Shown here: positions 23,368 to 31,330 of the stretch, piece after piece
Position numbering within the stretch: position 1 is the stretch's first letter
Layout: each line of letters opens with the position of its first letter
Assembly (NCBI RefSeq): GCF_003003215.1
Contig: NZ_PVUF01000010.1
Coordinates: forward strand, 62,001-126,000
Source: Tritonibacter scottomollicae
GTDB taxonomy: Bacteria; Pseudomonadota; Alphaproteobacteria; Rhodobacterales; Rhodobacteraceae
Length of the DNA: 64,000 bases
Reading direction: 5' to 3'
Made by a program: the position numbers and the translations under genes
Notes under the pieces: model-generated
Told to the model about the DNA's origin: nothing
Databases searched by the model: none
Seen by the model: only the letters and a program-made list of their open reading frames with translations

Positions 23368-24018
23368 ATGCTGATCACGCGTTTGACTATGACTTTGGGG
23401 CTGTGCCTGTCGCTTGTTGCCTGCGGAGCGGTCGAACCACCCAGCCGCAATGCCAGCGGCGAGCCACTTGCCGCCATCTCGCCTGCGATTGCGCCGCTGC
23501 CGGTGCCGTCGGTCTCGGTAACAGATGTGCAGGTGGTGGTGCCGCGCTCGCTGCGGGTGGCGGAGGCGAACCTCTTTCTGCCATCCGGTGACATTGTCTG
23601 GCGCGAAGATCCCGCGGGAGATCGCTACCAGCAGGTCCAGACCATCGTCCAGAGCGCCATGGAGCGTGGAGTTGCGGGCATGAATGGCCCTGTCGAGGCA
23701 ATCCTGCAGGTTCAGCTGGTGCGGTTTCATGCATTGACGGAAAAGGCGCGCAAGTTCACCGGCGGAGTTCACTCCATCGCCTTTGATATGCGCCTCGTCG
23801 ATCCGGCAACCGGCACGCCACTGTCCGATGCTCGCCGGGTGGAGGCCGATCTGGAGGCCTATGGCGGCAAGGCTGCGATCAGTGCGATGGCGCGGGGGGA
23901 GACCCAGAAGCGACGCATCACCGATCACCTCGCACAGGTCATCCAGCAGGTTCTGGTGGACCCGAACTCCTACCGGAATGCGCGGCTTGGGCTGCTCCAG
24001 ACCCTGAACAAGATGTAA
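23368..24018 (+). CDS. Putative lipoprotein, DUF6778-like
   Basis: A 216-residue predicted lipoprotein: basic start, hydrophobic helix and lipobox LVAC with acylated C19, then a Pro/Ala/Ser linker. The body (VVVPRSLRVAEANLFLPSGDIVWREDP..., then LVDPATGTPL and a helical end) resembles the DUF6778 family of Rhodobacterales as I remember it; function unknown. ATG 23368 has AGGAGGGG upstream. A CtrA-type box 96 bases before the start suggests cell-cycle or motility-linked control. Confidence 0.75.
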   Translation: MLITRLTMTLGLCLSLVACGAVEPPSRNASGEPLAAISPAIAPLPVPSVSVTDVQVVVPRSLRVAEANLFLPSGDIVWREDPAGDRYQQVQTIVQSAMERGVAGMNGPVEAILQVQLVRFHALTEKARKFTGGVHSIAFDMRLVDPATGTPLSDARRVEADLEAYGGKAAISAMARGETQKRRITDHLAQVIQQVLVDPNSYRNARLGLLQTLNKM

Positions 24019-24123
24019 GCCATCGGCGCTACGCCTAAGCAGCAAGGAAGGCAGAGGCTTCTGTTTCGTGCGCCTCTGCTTTTACGTCTTGGGGTCTTGC
24101 AGAAGTCAGGCTATGTGAGATCC

Positions 24124-25341
24124 ATGACAGAACCTGACCTGACCCCGACGCCACGCCCGCGCGTGAAGATGAAACCCAAATCGAACGCCCGCGCTATCCG
24201 CCACGGCTTTCCCTGGGTCTATGCCAATGAGCTGGTGACCGACCGGCGCACCAAGAAGATCGCCCCCGGCAGCCTTGCGGTGCTGGAGGATGAGACCGGC
24301 GCCCGCCTGGGTCTGGTGGCGGTGAACCCGGAGAGCAAGATCATCGCCCGGATGCTGGACCGTGATCCGGAGGCAGAGATCGACGTGGCCTGGTTTGCCG
24401 CCCGGCTGTCCCGCGCGCAGGACTTGCGCGCGCAGCTCTATGACGCACCATTCTACCGGCTGGTGCATGCCGAGGCCGACGGGCTGCCCGGCGTGGTGAT
24501 CGACCGCTTTGGCGCGGCCTGCGTGGTGCAGCCCAATGCCGCCTGGGCGGAGGCGCATCTGGAGGCGCTGAGCACGGCACTGGGCGAGGTTACCGGCTGT
24601 GAGGTGATCCTGAAGAATGCCGCTGGACGCACCCGGAGCCTTGAGGGGCTGGACGATGTGAACGCCGTGCTGAAGGGCGCCGCCCCCGACGCGCCTCTGC
24701 CAGTGCAGATGAATGGCGCGACCTATATGGCCGACCTCACCGGCGGCCAGAAAACAGGGCTGTTTTACGACCAGCGCGACAACCACGCTTTTGCCGCCCG
24801 ATTGGTGGCACCCGGCGCGGCTGTGCTGGATGTGTTTTCACATGTGGGCGGATTTGGTCTGGCGATGCTGGCAGCGGGCGCAGGCCATGCGACCTGCGTC
24901 GACGGTTCTGCTGCCGCCCTTGATCTTGCCCAAGCGGGCGCCGCGGCCTCCGGCCACGGCGACAGGTTTACCGCCCGTCAAGGCGATGCCTTTGACGCGC
25001 TGGCCGCCCTTGCCGCCGAGGGCGCGCAATTTGACGTGGTGGTCTGCGATCCACCCGCTTTTGCGCCTGCAAAACCGGCATTGGAGGCCGGTCTGCGCGC
25101 CTATGAGCGCATCGCCAAACTGGCCGCGCCGCTGGTCAAGCCGGGCGGCTATCTGGGGCTGTGCTCCTGTTCCCACGCGGCCGATCTGACGCTGTTCCGC
25201 AATGCCTCGGCGCGTGGCATCGGGCGGGGTGGTCGGCGCGGGCAGCTGCTGCACACCGGCTATGCCGGGGCGGACCATCCGCAGATGCCGCAGCTGGCCG
25301 AGAGCGGCTATCTGAAATCCGTGTTCTTCCGGTTGGACTGA
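24124..25341 (+). CDS. RlmI-like class I rRNA (cytosine-5)-methyltransferase
   Basis: SAM-dependent methyltransferase of the RlmI/RlmK type, 405 residues. It has an N-terminal PUA-like RNA-binding domain (HGFPWVYANELV), a central domain with HAEADGLPGVVIDRFG, and a Rossmann domain with SAM motif I VLDVFSHVGGFGLAMLAAGA (key DVFSHVGGF), acidic VDGS, and motif IV VVCDPPAFAP; motif VI is CSCSHA. E. coli RlmI makes m5C1962 in 23S rRNA; the same target here is by analogy. ATG 24124 (MTEPDL) is preferred over an in-frame start 27 bases upstream. The PIN gene starts 16 bases later. Confidence 0.88.
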   Translation: MTEPDLTPTPRPRVKMKPKSNARAIRHGFPWVYANELVTDRRTKKIAPGSLAVLEDETGARLGLVAVNPESKIIARMLDRDPEAEIDVAWFAARLSRAQDLRAQLYDAPFYRLVHAEADGLPGVVIDRFGAACVVQPNAAWAEAHLEALSTALGEVTGCEVILKNAAGRTRSLEGLDDVNAVLKGAAPDAPLPVQMNGATYMADLTGGQKTGLFYDQRDNHAFAARLVAPGAAVLDVFSHVGGFGLAMLAAGAGHATCVDGSAAALDLAQAGAAASGHGDRFTARQGDAFDALAALAAEGAQFDVVVCDPPAFAPAKPALEAGLRAYERIAKLAAPLVKPGGYLGLCSCSHAADLTLFRNASARGIGRGGRRGQLLHTGYAGADHPQMPQLAESGYLKSVFFRLD

Positions 25342-25357
25342 TACAGGAGAGGCCCCG

Positions 25358-25900
25358 ATGAAGCTGCTTCTGGACACATGTGTGCTCTACCCGACGGTGA
25401 TGCGGGAGATGCTGCTGGGCGCGGCGAAATTGGGGCATTTCACCCCGCTCTGGTCGGAGCGGATCCTCGGGGAATGGGAACGCGCGGCGGCCAAGATCGG
25501 TCCCGAGGGCCCCGTGCAGGCCAAGGCGGAGATCGCCTTGTTGCGCGCGGTCTGGCCGCGTGCAGAAGTGGCGTTGAAACCGGGGGTGACCTCGCGGTTG
25601 TGGCTGCCGGATGCCAATGACATCCACGTGCTGTCGTCCGCGATCAGCGGTCATGCGGATGGGATCGTCACGGTGAACATCAAGGATTTCCCGCGCAATC
25701 TGCTCGCCGAGGAAGGGCTGGAGCGAGTGGGCCCGGATCAGCTGCTTTATGAACTGTGGTTGAAGGATCGCGACGGGTTGGCCGCGGTCGGGGCCAAGGT
25801 GCTGGCTGAGGCCGATCGGCTGTCCGGCCGGACATGGGAAATGCGGGCGCTCTTGAAAAAGGCGCGCTTGCCGAGGATCGCCAAGGCCCTGGGTTCGTGA
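25358..25900 (+). CDS. PIN-domain protein (RSP_2648-like)
   Basis: A 180-residue PIN-fold protein, a likely metal-dependent ribonuclease. The acidic residues expected in the active site are visible: D6 in LLLDTCVLYP, E39 in ILGEWER, D in LPDANDIHVL and D in TVNIKDFP. It resembles the RSP_2648-type family of Rhodobacterales. There is no antitoxin gene beside it; it follows the RlmI-like methyltransferase by 16 bases with AGGAGAGG as ribosome-binding site, so it appears cotranscribed with an rRNA modification gene. A toxin role is unsupported. Confidence 0.82.
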   Translation: MKLLLDTCVLYPTVMREMLLGAAKLGHFTPLWSERILGEWERAAAKIGPEGPVQAKAEIALLRAVWPRAEVALKPGVTSRLWLPDANDIHVLSSAISGHADGIVTVNIKDFPRNLLAEEGLERVGPDQLLYELWLKDRDGLAAVGAKVLAEADRLSGRTWEMRALLKKARLPRIAKALGS

Positions 25901-25930
25901 GGTCCTAGCAAGGCCGCAGGATAGTCTACC

Positions 25931-25985
25931 GCCCGGTCGCAAGACCGGGCAGCGCCCGTCCGCCCCCATGGGCGGGCGCTTTGCT
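25931..25985. terminator. Double hairpin after the PIN gene
   Basis: Two stems in series: GCCCGGTC/GACCGGGC (25931-25938, 25943-25950) and AGCGCCCG/CGGGCGCT (25951-25958, 25973-25980), the second followed by TTGCTT. It lies between the convergent PIN and luciferase-like genes. Confidence 0.65.
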
Positions 25986-26009
25986 TCCGCCCGCGGACAT
26001 GCGCGGCCC

Positions 26010-27002
26010 TTAGTTCCCCAATTCGCCCAAAATCTCTGCTGCAATCTCAAAGGACCGCAAGCGCGCGGTGTGGTCGTGGATCTGCCCGGTCAGGATCACC
26101 TCGTCGGGCTGATATGTCTCGATCAACCGCGACAGATCTCCGCGCACCGTCTCCTTTGACCCCGTCGCCGATATGGTCAGCGCCTGATTGACCCCGGCCA
26201 GGATCTCCGGCGCCAGGGCCGCGGCGATATTGTCCACCGGTGCTGGCAGCTTGCCGGGCATGCCCAGACGCAGGCGGGCAAAGGCCTGCTGCATGGTGGT
26301 GCGGAGCCGCTCGCCCTCGGCGTCACTCTCGGCGGCGAAAACGTTGATCGCCAGCATCGCATGGGGCTTGTCGAGCGTCGCCGAGGGGCGGAACTGGCGG
26401 CGGTAGACCTCGAACGCCTGCTCCAGCGCTTGCGGCGCAAAATGCGAGGCAAAGGCATAGGGCAGCCCCAGCATCGCCGCCAGCTGCGCACCATAGAGGC
26501 TGGAGCCGAGAAGCCACACCGGCACCTGCGTATCCTCGCCGGGAATGGCGCGCAAATTACCGCCCTCGGAGCGGGGGCCGAAATAGCCGATCAGCTCCTG
26601 CACATCCTGCGGGAAACGGTCTCCAGCCTCCTGCAAGCCGCGGCGCATGGCGCGCATCGCGGCCATGTCGGTGCCCGGCGCGCGGCCCAGCCCGAGGTCG
26701 ATCCTCGGGCCGTGGATCTCGGCCAATGTGCCAAAGGCCTCGGCCACCATATAGGGCGCGTGATTGGGCAGCATGATGCCGCCGGCCCCGATGCGCATGG
26801 TAGAGGTCGCCTGCGCGATATGGCCGATCATCACCGCCGTGGCAGCACTGGCGATGCCGGGCATGTTGTGATGCTCCGCCAGCCAATAGCGATGATAGCC
26901 CCAGCCCTCCGCATGACGGGCCAGATCGGCGCTGTTGCGCAGCGCGCCTGCGGTAGAGGAGCCTTCCGGAACCGGGGCGAGATCGAGGACGGAATAGCGC
27001 AT
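26010..27002 (-). CDS. LLM-class flavin-dependent oxidoreductase (luciferase-like)
   Basis: A 330-residue TIM-barrel flavoprotein of the bacterial luciferase-like family. It carries [20 protein letters not shown] (key WLAEHHN), [15 protein letters not shown] (GAGG-MLPNH) and [12 protein letters not shown], the usual FMN-binding and active-site stretches. Such proteins oxidise diverse substrates with FMNH2; the substrate here is unknown. A stand-alone gene on the minus strand, with AAGGAGAAGG directly upstream of the ATG as ribosome-binding site. Confidence 0.88.
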   Translation of the reverse strand: MRYSVLDLAPVPEGSSTAGALRNSADLARHAEGWGYHRYWLAEHHNMPGIASAATAVMIGHIAQATSTMRIGAGGIMLPNHAPYMVAEAFGTLAEIHGPRIDLGLGRAPGTDMAAMRAMRRGLQEAGDRFPQDVQELIGYFGPRSEGGNLRAIPGEDTQVPVWLLGSSLYGAQLAAMLGLPYAFASHFAPQALEQAFEVYRRQFRPSATLDKPHAMLAINVFAAESDAEGERLRTTMQQAFARLRLGMPGKLPAPVDNIAAALAPEILAGVNQALTISATGSKETVRGDLSRLIETYQPDEVILTGQIHDHTARLRSFEIAAEILGELGN

Positions 27003-27089
27003 GAAAACCTTCTCCTTGCTGGAAGGTCTAGATGGGGTCTCGTGGTGACGTGCGCAAGAGGGCTGCGGCGGAAACCGGGCCTGTTAGGC

Positions 27090-27776
27090 TCAGCCCTCGT
27101 CCCATTTGGCCTCAAGCCGGTCCAGCGCGGCAATGCGCTCTTCGGTCTTGGGGTGACTCATCAGCCAGGCAGGCGCCATGCCGGCCCGTGCACTGGTCAG
27201 CTCCTCGAGCTTGCGGAACAGGCTCTTTTGCGGCTCGACGCCGATGCCGGCCTTGGTCAGAAGTGCGGCGGCATATTCATCCGCCTCATATTCATCCCCC
27301 CGCGACAGGCGCGCGGCGATCAGGCTGGTCAGCGCGCCGGCAATCCACGGGCCGATCACCGGGATGAAGCGGCCGATCACCATCATCAACATGGTGCGCA
27401 GGGCGTTCTGGCCGGAAAAGTCGATCATCCGCTTCTTGGCATGTCCCAGCGCCACATGGCCCAGCTCATGGGCGATGACGCTGGCCATCTCGGCGTCGGA
27501 GACCTCACCGCTCTGGAACTTGCGATAAAAGCCGCGGGTGATGAAGATCCGCCCATCCGGTGCGGCCAGTCCGTTCACCGGGTCGATCTCGTAGATGTAG
27601 ACTGGGATGCGCGGCAGCTCCAGCGCCGCGGCGAGCCGGTCTGTCATGCGCTTCAGATGCGGGTCTGCCAGCTCGGTGGAGCGGGCGTCCAGCTCGCGAT
27701 GGGTGCGCCAAACGGACAGGCGGTACATGACCAGCCCGTAGATCACGGCGAGGAGGATGGGAGTCAGTCTCAGCAT
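27090..27776 (-). CDS. M48-family metalloprotease
   Basis: A membrane-anchored zinc protease of 228 residues: an N-terminal helix (LTPILLAVIYGLVMY), then the zinc site HELGH (about residues 103-107) inside SVIAHELGHVALGH, and the third ligand Glu in GDEYEADEYAA. A hydrophobic segment (MLMMVIGRFIPVIGPWIAGALTSLI) follows the zinc helix, as in HtpX/Oma1-like enzymes. It probably takes part in inner-membrane protein quality control (family inference). ATG 27776 gives a sensible membrane anchor; the frame extends 12 codons further. Confidence 0.88.
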   Translation of the reverse strand: MLRLTPILLAVIYGLVMYRLSVWRTHRELDARSTELADPHLKRMTDRLAAALELPRIPVYIYEIDPVNGLAAPDGRIFITRGFYRKFQSGEVSDAEMASVIAHELGHVALGHAKKRMIDFSGQNALRTMLMMVIGRFIPVIGPWIAGALTSLIAARLSRGDEYEADEYAAALLTKAGIGVEPQKSLFRKLEELTSARAGMAPAWLMSHPKTEERIAALDRLEAKWDEG

Positions 27777-27895
27777 GACTTGTGATATGGGCGTGTTTCG
27801 GGCCCGCGACAAGCGGTTTGCGGGATTTCACGCCAGCTGTGGGGCGGTTCATGTTACCCTTGCGCCAGCGATAGCCGGGCAGAGGAGGGTCAGTG

Positions 27896-29053
27896 ATGGA
27901 TGGCACGGTGACGGTACTGGTGGGCACGACCAAGGGCGCGTTCCTGATCGACGGTGGCGCAGAGCGAAGCGAATGGCGGGTGCGCGGGCCGTTCTGTGAC
28001 GGCTGGGGGATCAACCATGTGGTGGGGGATCCTGCCAGTGGTGAGATCTGGGCTGGCGGTGGCGGCGAGTGGACCGGCGCCGGGATTTGGCACTCCCCCG
28101 ATGGCGGCGAGAGCTGGCAGGTGACCCGGCTGACACGGGGCACCACCGATGACTGGGCCGAGAAAGACCCGGAATTTGCCGCGATGATCGGCTATGAGCC
28201 GGTGGAGCTGCCCTTTGGCAGCGACTTCCAGCAGATCTGGTCGGTGGGGGTCGGTGCAGGCGTGCTCTATGCTGGCACAAAACCCGCCAACCTGTTGCGC
28301 AGCGTGGATGGCGGTCAAAGCTGGACCCTTGTGGAGGGGCTGAGCACTCATCCATCGTCTGACAGTTGGACCCCGGGCGCGGCGGGGCTGGTGCTGCATA
28401 CGATCCTGACCGACCCGGAGCGCCCCTCGCATCTGTGGTGCGGGATCTCCGCCGCCGGCGTCTTTGCCAGCGAGGATGGCGGGATAACCTGGGAGCGGCG
28501 CAACCGGCTGTCCAATGCGGAGGGCTGCGCCCATCATGACCACCCGGCGGCACCGCGGGACGGGGAAACCGGACATTGCGTGCACAACATGGTGCGGGCA
28601 CCGGGGAGCGGCGAGCTGATCTACCAGCAGAACCACCACGGGGTCTGGAAATCCCGCGATGGGGGCCGCAGCTGGGAGGATATCAACGCCGGGCTGCCCT
28701 CGACCTTCGGCTTTCCGATCCATGTGCATCCGCGCGACCCGGAGGTGATCTGGACCCTGCCGCTCAACGGCGACAGCGCCGGGCGGTTCCCACCTGAGGC
28801 GGCGGCGGCGGTGTGGCGGTCGCGCGATGGAGGCGAGAGCTGGCAGGACTGTCGGGCCGGCCTGCCGCAGGAAGGGTGTTTCTTCACCGTGTTGCGACAG
28901 GCGATGGCCGGGGACCGGCGCGACCCCGCGGGGGTCTATTTCGGTACCAACTCCGGCTCTGTCTTCGCCAGTTTTGACGAAGGCGATGCGTGGCAGGAGA
29001 TCGCCCGGCATCTGCCCACCATCCTGTCGGTCGAGGTGATGGACCGCGGGTGA
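27896..29053 (+). CDS. Asp-box (BNR) beta-propeller protein, sialidase-like fold
   Basis: A 385-residue beta-propeller with six Asp-boxes of the S-x-D-G-G-x-x-W type: SPDGGESW, SVDGGQSW, SEDGGITW, SRDGGRSW, SRDGGESW and a degenerate SFDEGDAW. No signal peptide is seen, so it appears cytoplasmic. It resembles the 'WD40/YVTN/BNR-like' glycosyl-hydrolase-fold proteins of unknown role; sialidase catalytic residues cannot be identified. ATG 27896 lies 7 bases after AGGAGGG; a GTG at 27893 is the alternative. Confidence 0.82.
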   Translation: MDGTVTVLVGTTKGAFLIDGGAERSEWRVRGPFCDGWGINHVVGDPASGEIWAGGGGEWTGAGIWHSPDGGESWQVTRLTRGTTDDWAEKDPEFAAMIGYEPVELPFGSDFQQIWSVGVGAGVLYAGTKPANLLRSVDGGQSWTLVEGLSTHPSSDSWTPGAAGLVLHTILTDPERPSHLWCGISAAGVFASEDGGITWERRNRLSNAEGCAHHDHPAAPRDGETGHCVHNMVRAPGSGELIYQQNHHGVWKSRDGGRSWEDINAGLPSTFGFPIHVHPRDPEVIWTLPLNGDSAGRFPPEAAAAVWRSRDGGESWQDCRAGLPQEGCFFTVLRQAMAGDRRDPAGVYFGTNSGSVFASFDEGDAWQEIARHLPTILSVEVMDRG

Positions 29054-29110
29054 GGCGCGTTCTTGAGTACTAGGTCAGAGGTGTTGCGCTTTGCGTTGCA
29101 AATCGCGCGA

Positions 29111-29178
29111 GGGCGGCGGCCGCGCCTGCGGCGCGGCCGCCGCCCGGCCCAACGCTTTTGACGCAGGCTGTGCCTGCG
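29111..29178. repeat. Composite GC-rich hairpin repeat
   Basis: A perfect 16-bp stem with a 3-base loop (29111-29126 and 29130-29145) is followed by GGCCCAACG and then a second hairpin CGCAGGC-TGT-GCCTGCG (29162-29178). The GGCCCAACG suffix also follows the large hairpin at 35739-35770, and the second hairpin resembles family A (9906, 41050). It sits between the propeller gene and a small membrane-protein gene. Confidence 0.6.
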
Positions 29179-29284
29179 GAAACAGGGGCGGGAGCTCTCC
29201 CTTGAAGACCTGCGACCATGTGCCTGTGGCGCGGGGCGGTGACGCGTGGTTCCCTGGCGGCAGATGCGGGCAAGGGATATTGGA

Positions 29285-29653
29285 ATGAACCTCTATTTGG
29301 TGAGTGCGGCCGGGCTTTCGGCCTGCTGGATGCTGGTGCATGCGATCATTGGCGGACGGCAGTGCGAACGCCCGCTGGCGGCGAACACGACGCTGCCGGA
29401 CGAGGTGCGCGAAACCATGATCCTGTGCTGGCATCTGGTGACTGGCATGCTGGTCCTGATGGCGCTGTTTCTCGCTCTCGGAGCACTGGGGCGCCGCGAC
29501 ATGGCGCTGGCTGGAGTGCTGCTGGCGGCGATGAGCGCCGGGATCGGTATTTTCGTACCACCGCTGCGGCGGCTGTCCTATGCGGTGCTGCCGCAGGGCT
29601 GGTTGTTTGTCCCGGTGATGCTGCTGGGGGCCTGGGGGCTATGGGGCGTTTAG
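29285..29653 (+). CDS. Small hydrophobic membrane protein
   Basis: A 122-residue protein with four predicted membrane helices (LVSAAGLSACWMLVHAIIGG; ILCWHLVTGMLVLMALFLALGAL; MALAGVLLAAMSAGIGIFV; GWLFVPVMLLGAWGLWG) and few loops. No family was recognised. ATG 29285 is preceded by AAGGGATATT; an in-frame start 39 bases earlier would spoil the membrane topology. It stands alone between repeat-bearing intergenic regions. Confidence 0.65.
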   Translation: MNLYLVSAAGLSACWMLVHAIIGGRQCERPLAANTTLPDEVRETMILCWHLVTGMLVLMALFLALGALGRRDMALAGVLLAAMSAGIGIFVPPLRRLSYAVLPQGWLFVPVMLLGAWGLWGV

Positions 29654-29827
29654 GCCAAACAGACTGAACAGGTCAGGAGGGCTGACCTTGTGTTTCGCGC
29701 ACGAAACAATGGGGCAGGAAGGCTGATACTTTTTGTCGGGCCACGCCCGCAGATCGAACCCAGATGCGGGTTGCGCCCTGTCAGAACGTTGCGTTTGCAA
29801 TATGTTAGCTCTCGAAAGTGATGCGGC

Positions 29828-31012
29828 TCAGCGGGTCAGGTCGCGCATGCCGCGTTCCAGCCCGTCGAGGGTCATCGGCACCATGCGGTCCTCGAAGATC
29901 TCGCGGATCATCTGGATCGAATGGGTGTACTCCCAGTATTTCTCCGGCACCGGGTTGATCCACAGATGCGCTCCCCATTGTTCGCGGGCGCGCTGCAGCC
30001 AGACCTGACCGGCCTCCTGGTTCCAATGCTCATTGGCGCCGCCGGGGTAGGCGATCTCGTAAGGGCTCATCGAGGCATCGCCGACAAAGATGCATTTGTA
30101 GTCCGGCCCGTAGGTGCGCAGCACCTCATGGGTCGGCGTCTGCGCGTCCCAGCGGCGGCGGTTGTCACGCCACACGCCCTCGTAAAGGCAATTGTGGAAG
30201 TAGTAATATTCCAGATGCTTGAACTCGCTGCGCGCGGCAGAGAACAGCTCCTCCACCACCTTGATATGCGGATCCATGGAGCCGCCGACGTCGAGGAACA
30301 GCAGCACCTTGGCGGCATTGTGGCGCTCTGGCCGGGTCTTGACGTCGAGATAGCCGTTCTCGGCGGTGGAACGGATGGTGCCGTCGAGATCCAGCTCTTC
30401 GGCGGCGCCTTCGCGGACCCAGCGGCGCAGGCGTTTCAGGGCGACCTTGATGTTGCGGGTGCCGAGTTCGACATCGCCGTCCAGGTTCTTGAAGTCACGC
30501 TTGTCCCAGACCTTGACCGCGCGCTGATGGCGGCTTTCGTTCTGGCCGATGCGCACGCCTTCGGGGTTGTAGCCATAAGCGCCAAAGGGCGAGGTGCCGG
30601 CGGTGCCGATCCACTTGTTGCCGCCCTGATGGCGGCCCTCCTGGTCCTTCAGGCGCTCCTTCAGCGTCTCCATCAGCTTGTCAAAGCCACCCAGCGCCTC
30701 GATCTCGGCGCGTTCCTCGGCGCTCAGATGCTTTTCGGCCATCTTGCGCAGCCATTCCTCGGGGATGTCGACCGCCTCCATCACCGCAGAGGCGGGGATT
30801 TGGTCGAGCCCTTCGAAGGTGGCGGCAAAGGCGCGGTCAAAGCGGTCGAGGTGGCGCTCGTCCTTCACCATCACCACGCGGGCGAGGTAATAAAACGCCT
30901 CCACGTCATAGGTGGCCAGCCCCGCTTTCAGCCCTTCGAGAAAGGCGAGATATTCGCGCAGGCTGACCGGCACGGCGGCGTTGCGCAGATTCTCGAAGAA
31001 GGGCTGGAACAT
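29828..31012 (-). CDS. VWA-domain protein, CoxE-like
   Basis: A 394-residue protein of the CoxE-like von Willebrand factor A family that works with MoxR-type AAA+ ATPases as metallochaperone or complex-remodelling pairs. The N-terminal two thirds are helical; the VWA domain begins near VLLFLDVGGSMDPHIK. The metal-adhesion motif DxSxS reads DVGGS, with the first Ser replaced by Gly. The likely MoxR partner is encoded at 32969-33808 on the same strand, separated by two genes. A 65-residue membrane protein gene lies 33 bases upstream. Confidence 0.85.
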   Translation of the reverse strand: MFQPFFENLRNAAVPVSLREYLAFLEGLKAGLATYDVEAFYYLARVVMVKDERHLDRFDRAFAATFEGLDQIPASAVMEAVDIPEEWLRKMAEKHLSAEERAEIEALGGFDKLMETLKERLKDQEGRHQGGNKWIGTAGTSPFGAYGYNPEGVRIGQNESRHQRAVKVWDKRDFKNLDGDVELGTRNIKVALKRLRRWVREGAAEELDLDGTIRSTAENGYLDVKTRPERHNAAKVLLFLDVGGSMDPHIKVVEELFSAARSEFKHLEYYYFHNCLYEGVWRDNRRRWDAQTPTHEVLRTYGPDYKCIFVGDASMSPYEIAYPGGANEHWNQEAGQVWLQRAREQWGAHLWINPVPEKYWEYTHSIQMIREIFEDRMVPMTLDGLERGMRDLTR

Positions 31013-31045
31013 GGGGCCTCCGGCGTGGTCGGGATCTGTGGCAGA

Positions 31046-31243
31046 TCAGAACAGGGTGCGGTCGATGACGATTGTGACGAACAGGCCAACAATACCAAAG
31101 ATGATGGCGTAGACAGCCCCGTATTGCAGCATGTCGGCGACATTGCCGCCACGTTTGCGGGCCTTGAAGGCACCGATTGCCGCGCCGAGGAGAAACGAGA
31201 GAATGACGATCATGTGGAAGCTATCCAGGTCTGTGGTCGGCAT
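31046..31243 (-). CDS. Small two-helix membrane protein
   Basis: A 65-residue protein with two membrane helices (MIVILSFLLGAAIGAF and AVYAIIFGIVGLFVTIVI) joined by a short basic loop (KARKRGGN). It starts at ATG 31243, or ATG 31213 if the eight-residue polar lead is not translated. It precedes the VWA gene by 33 bases and is probably cotranscribed. Function unknown; such proteins are common beside MoxR/VWA genes in this group (inference). Confidence 0.65.
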   Translation of the reverse strand: MPTTDLDSFHMIVILSFLLGAAIGAFKARKRGGNVADMLQYGAVYAIIFGIVGLFVTIVIDRTLF

Positions 31244-31330
31244 GGTCCGCAGGGTGCGTTACGGATCAGTGGAATGACCGGTGTCAGGTGATTTGTCGGA
31301 TATAGCCCGGCTTCGCCTCATGTGCAAAGG

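Noticed and set aside
25358-25900. VapC toxin of a toxin-antitoxin system
   Set aside because: PIN fold is clear, but no antitoxin gene is beside it and it follows a methyltransferase in the same transcript.
29104-29150. Simple terminator of the propeller gene
   Set aside because: The 16-bp GC-only stem lacks a T-tract and shares a suffix with other repeats, so it is listed as a repeat instead.
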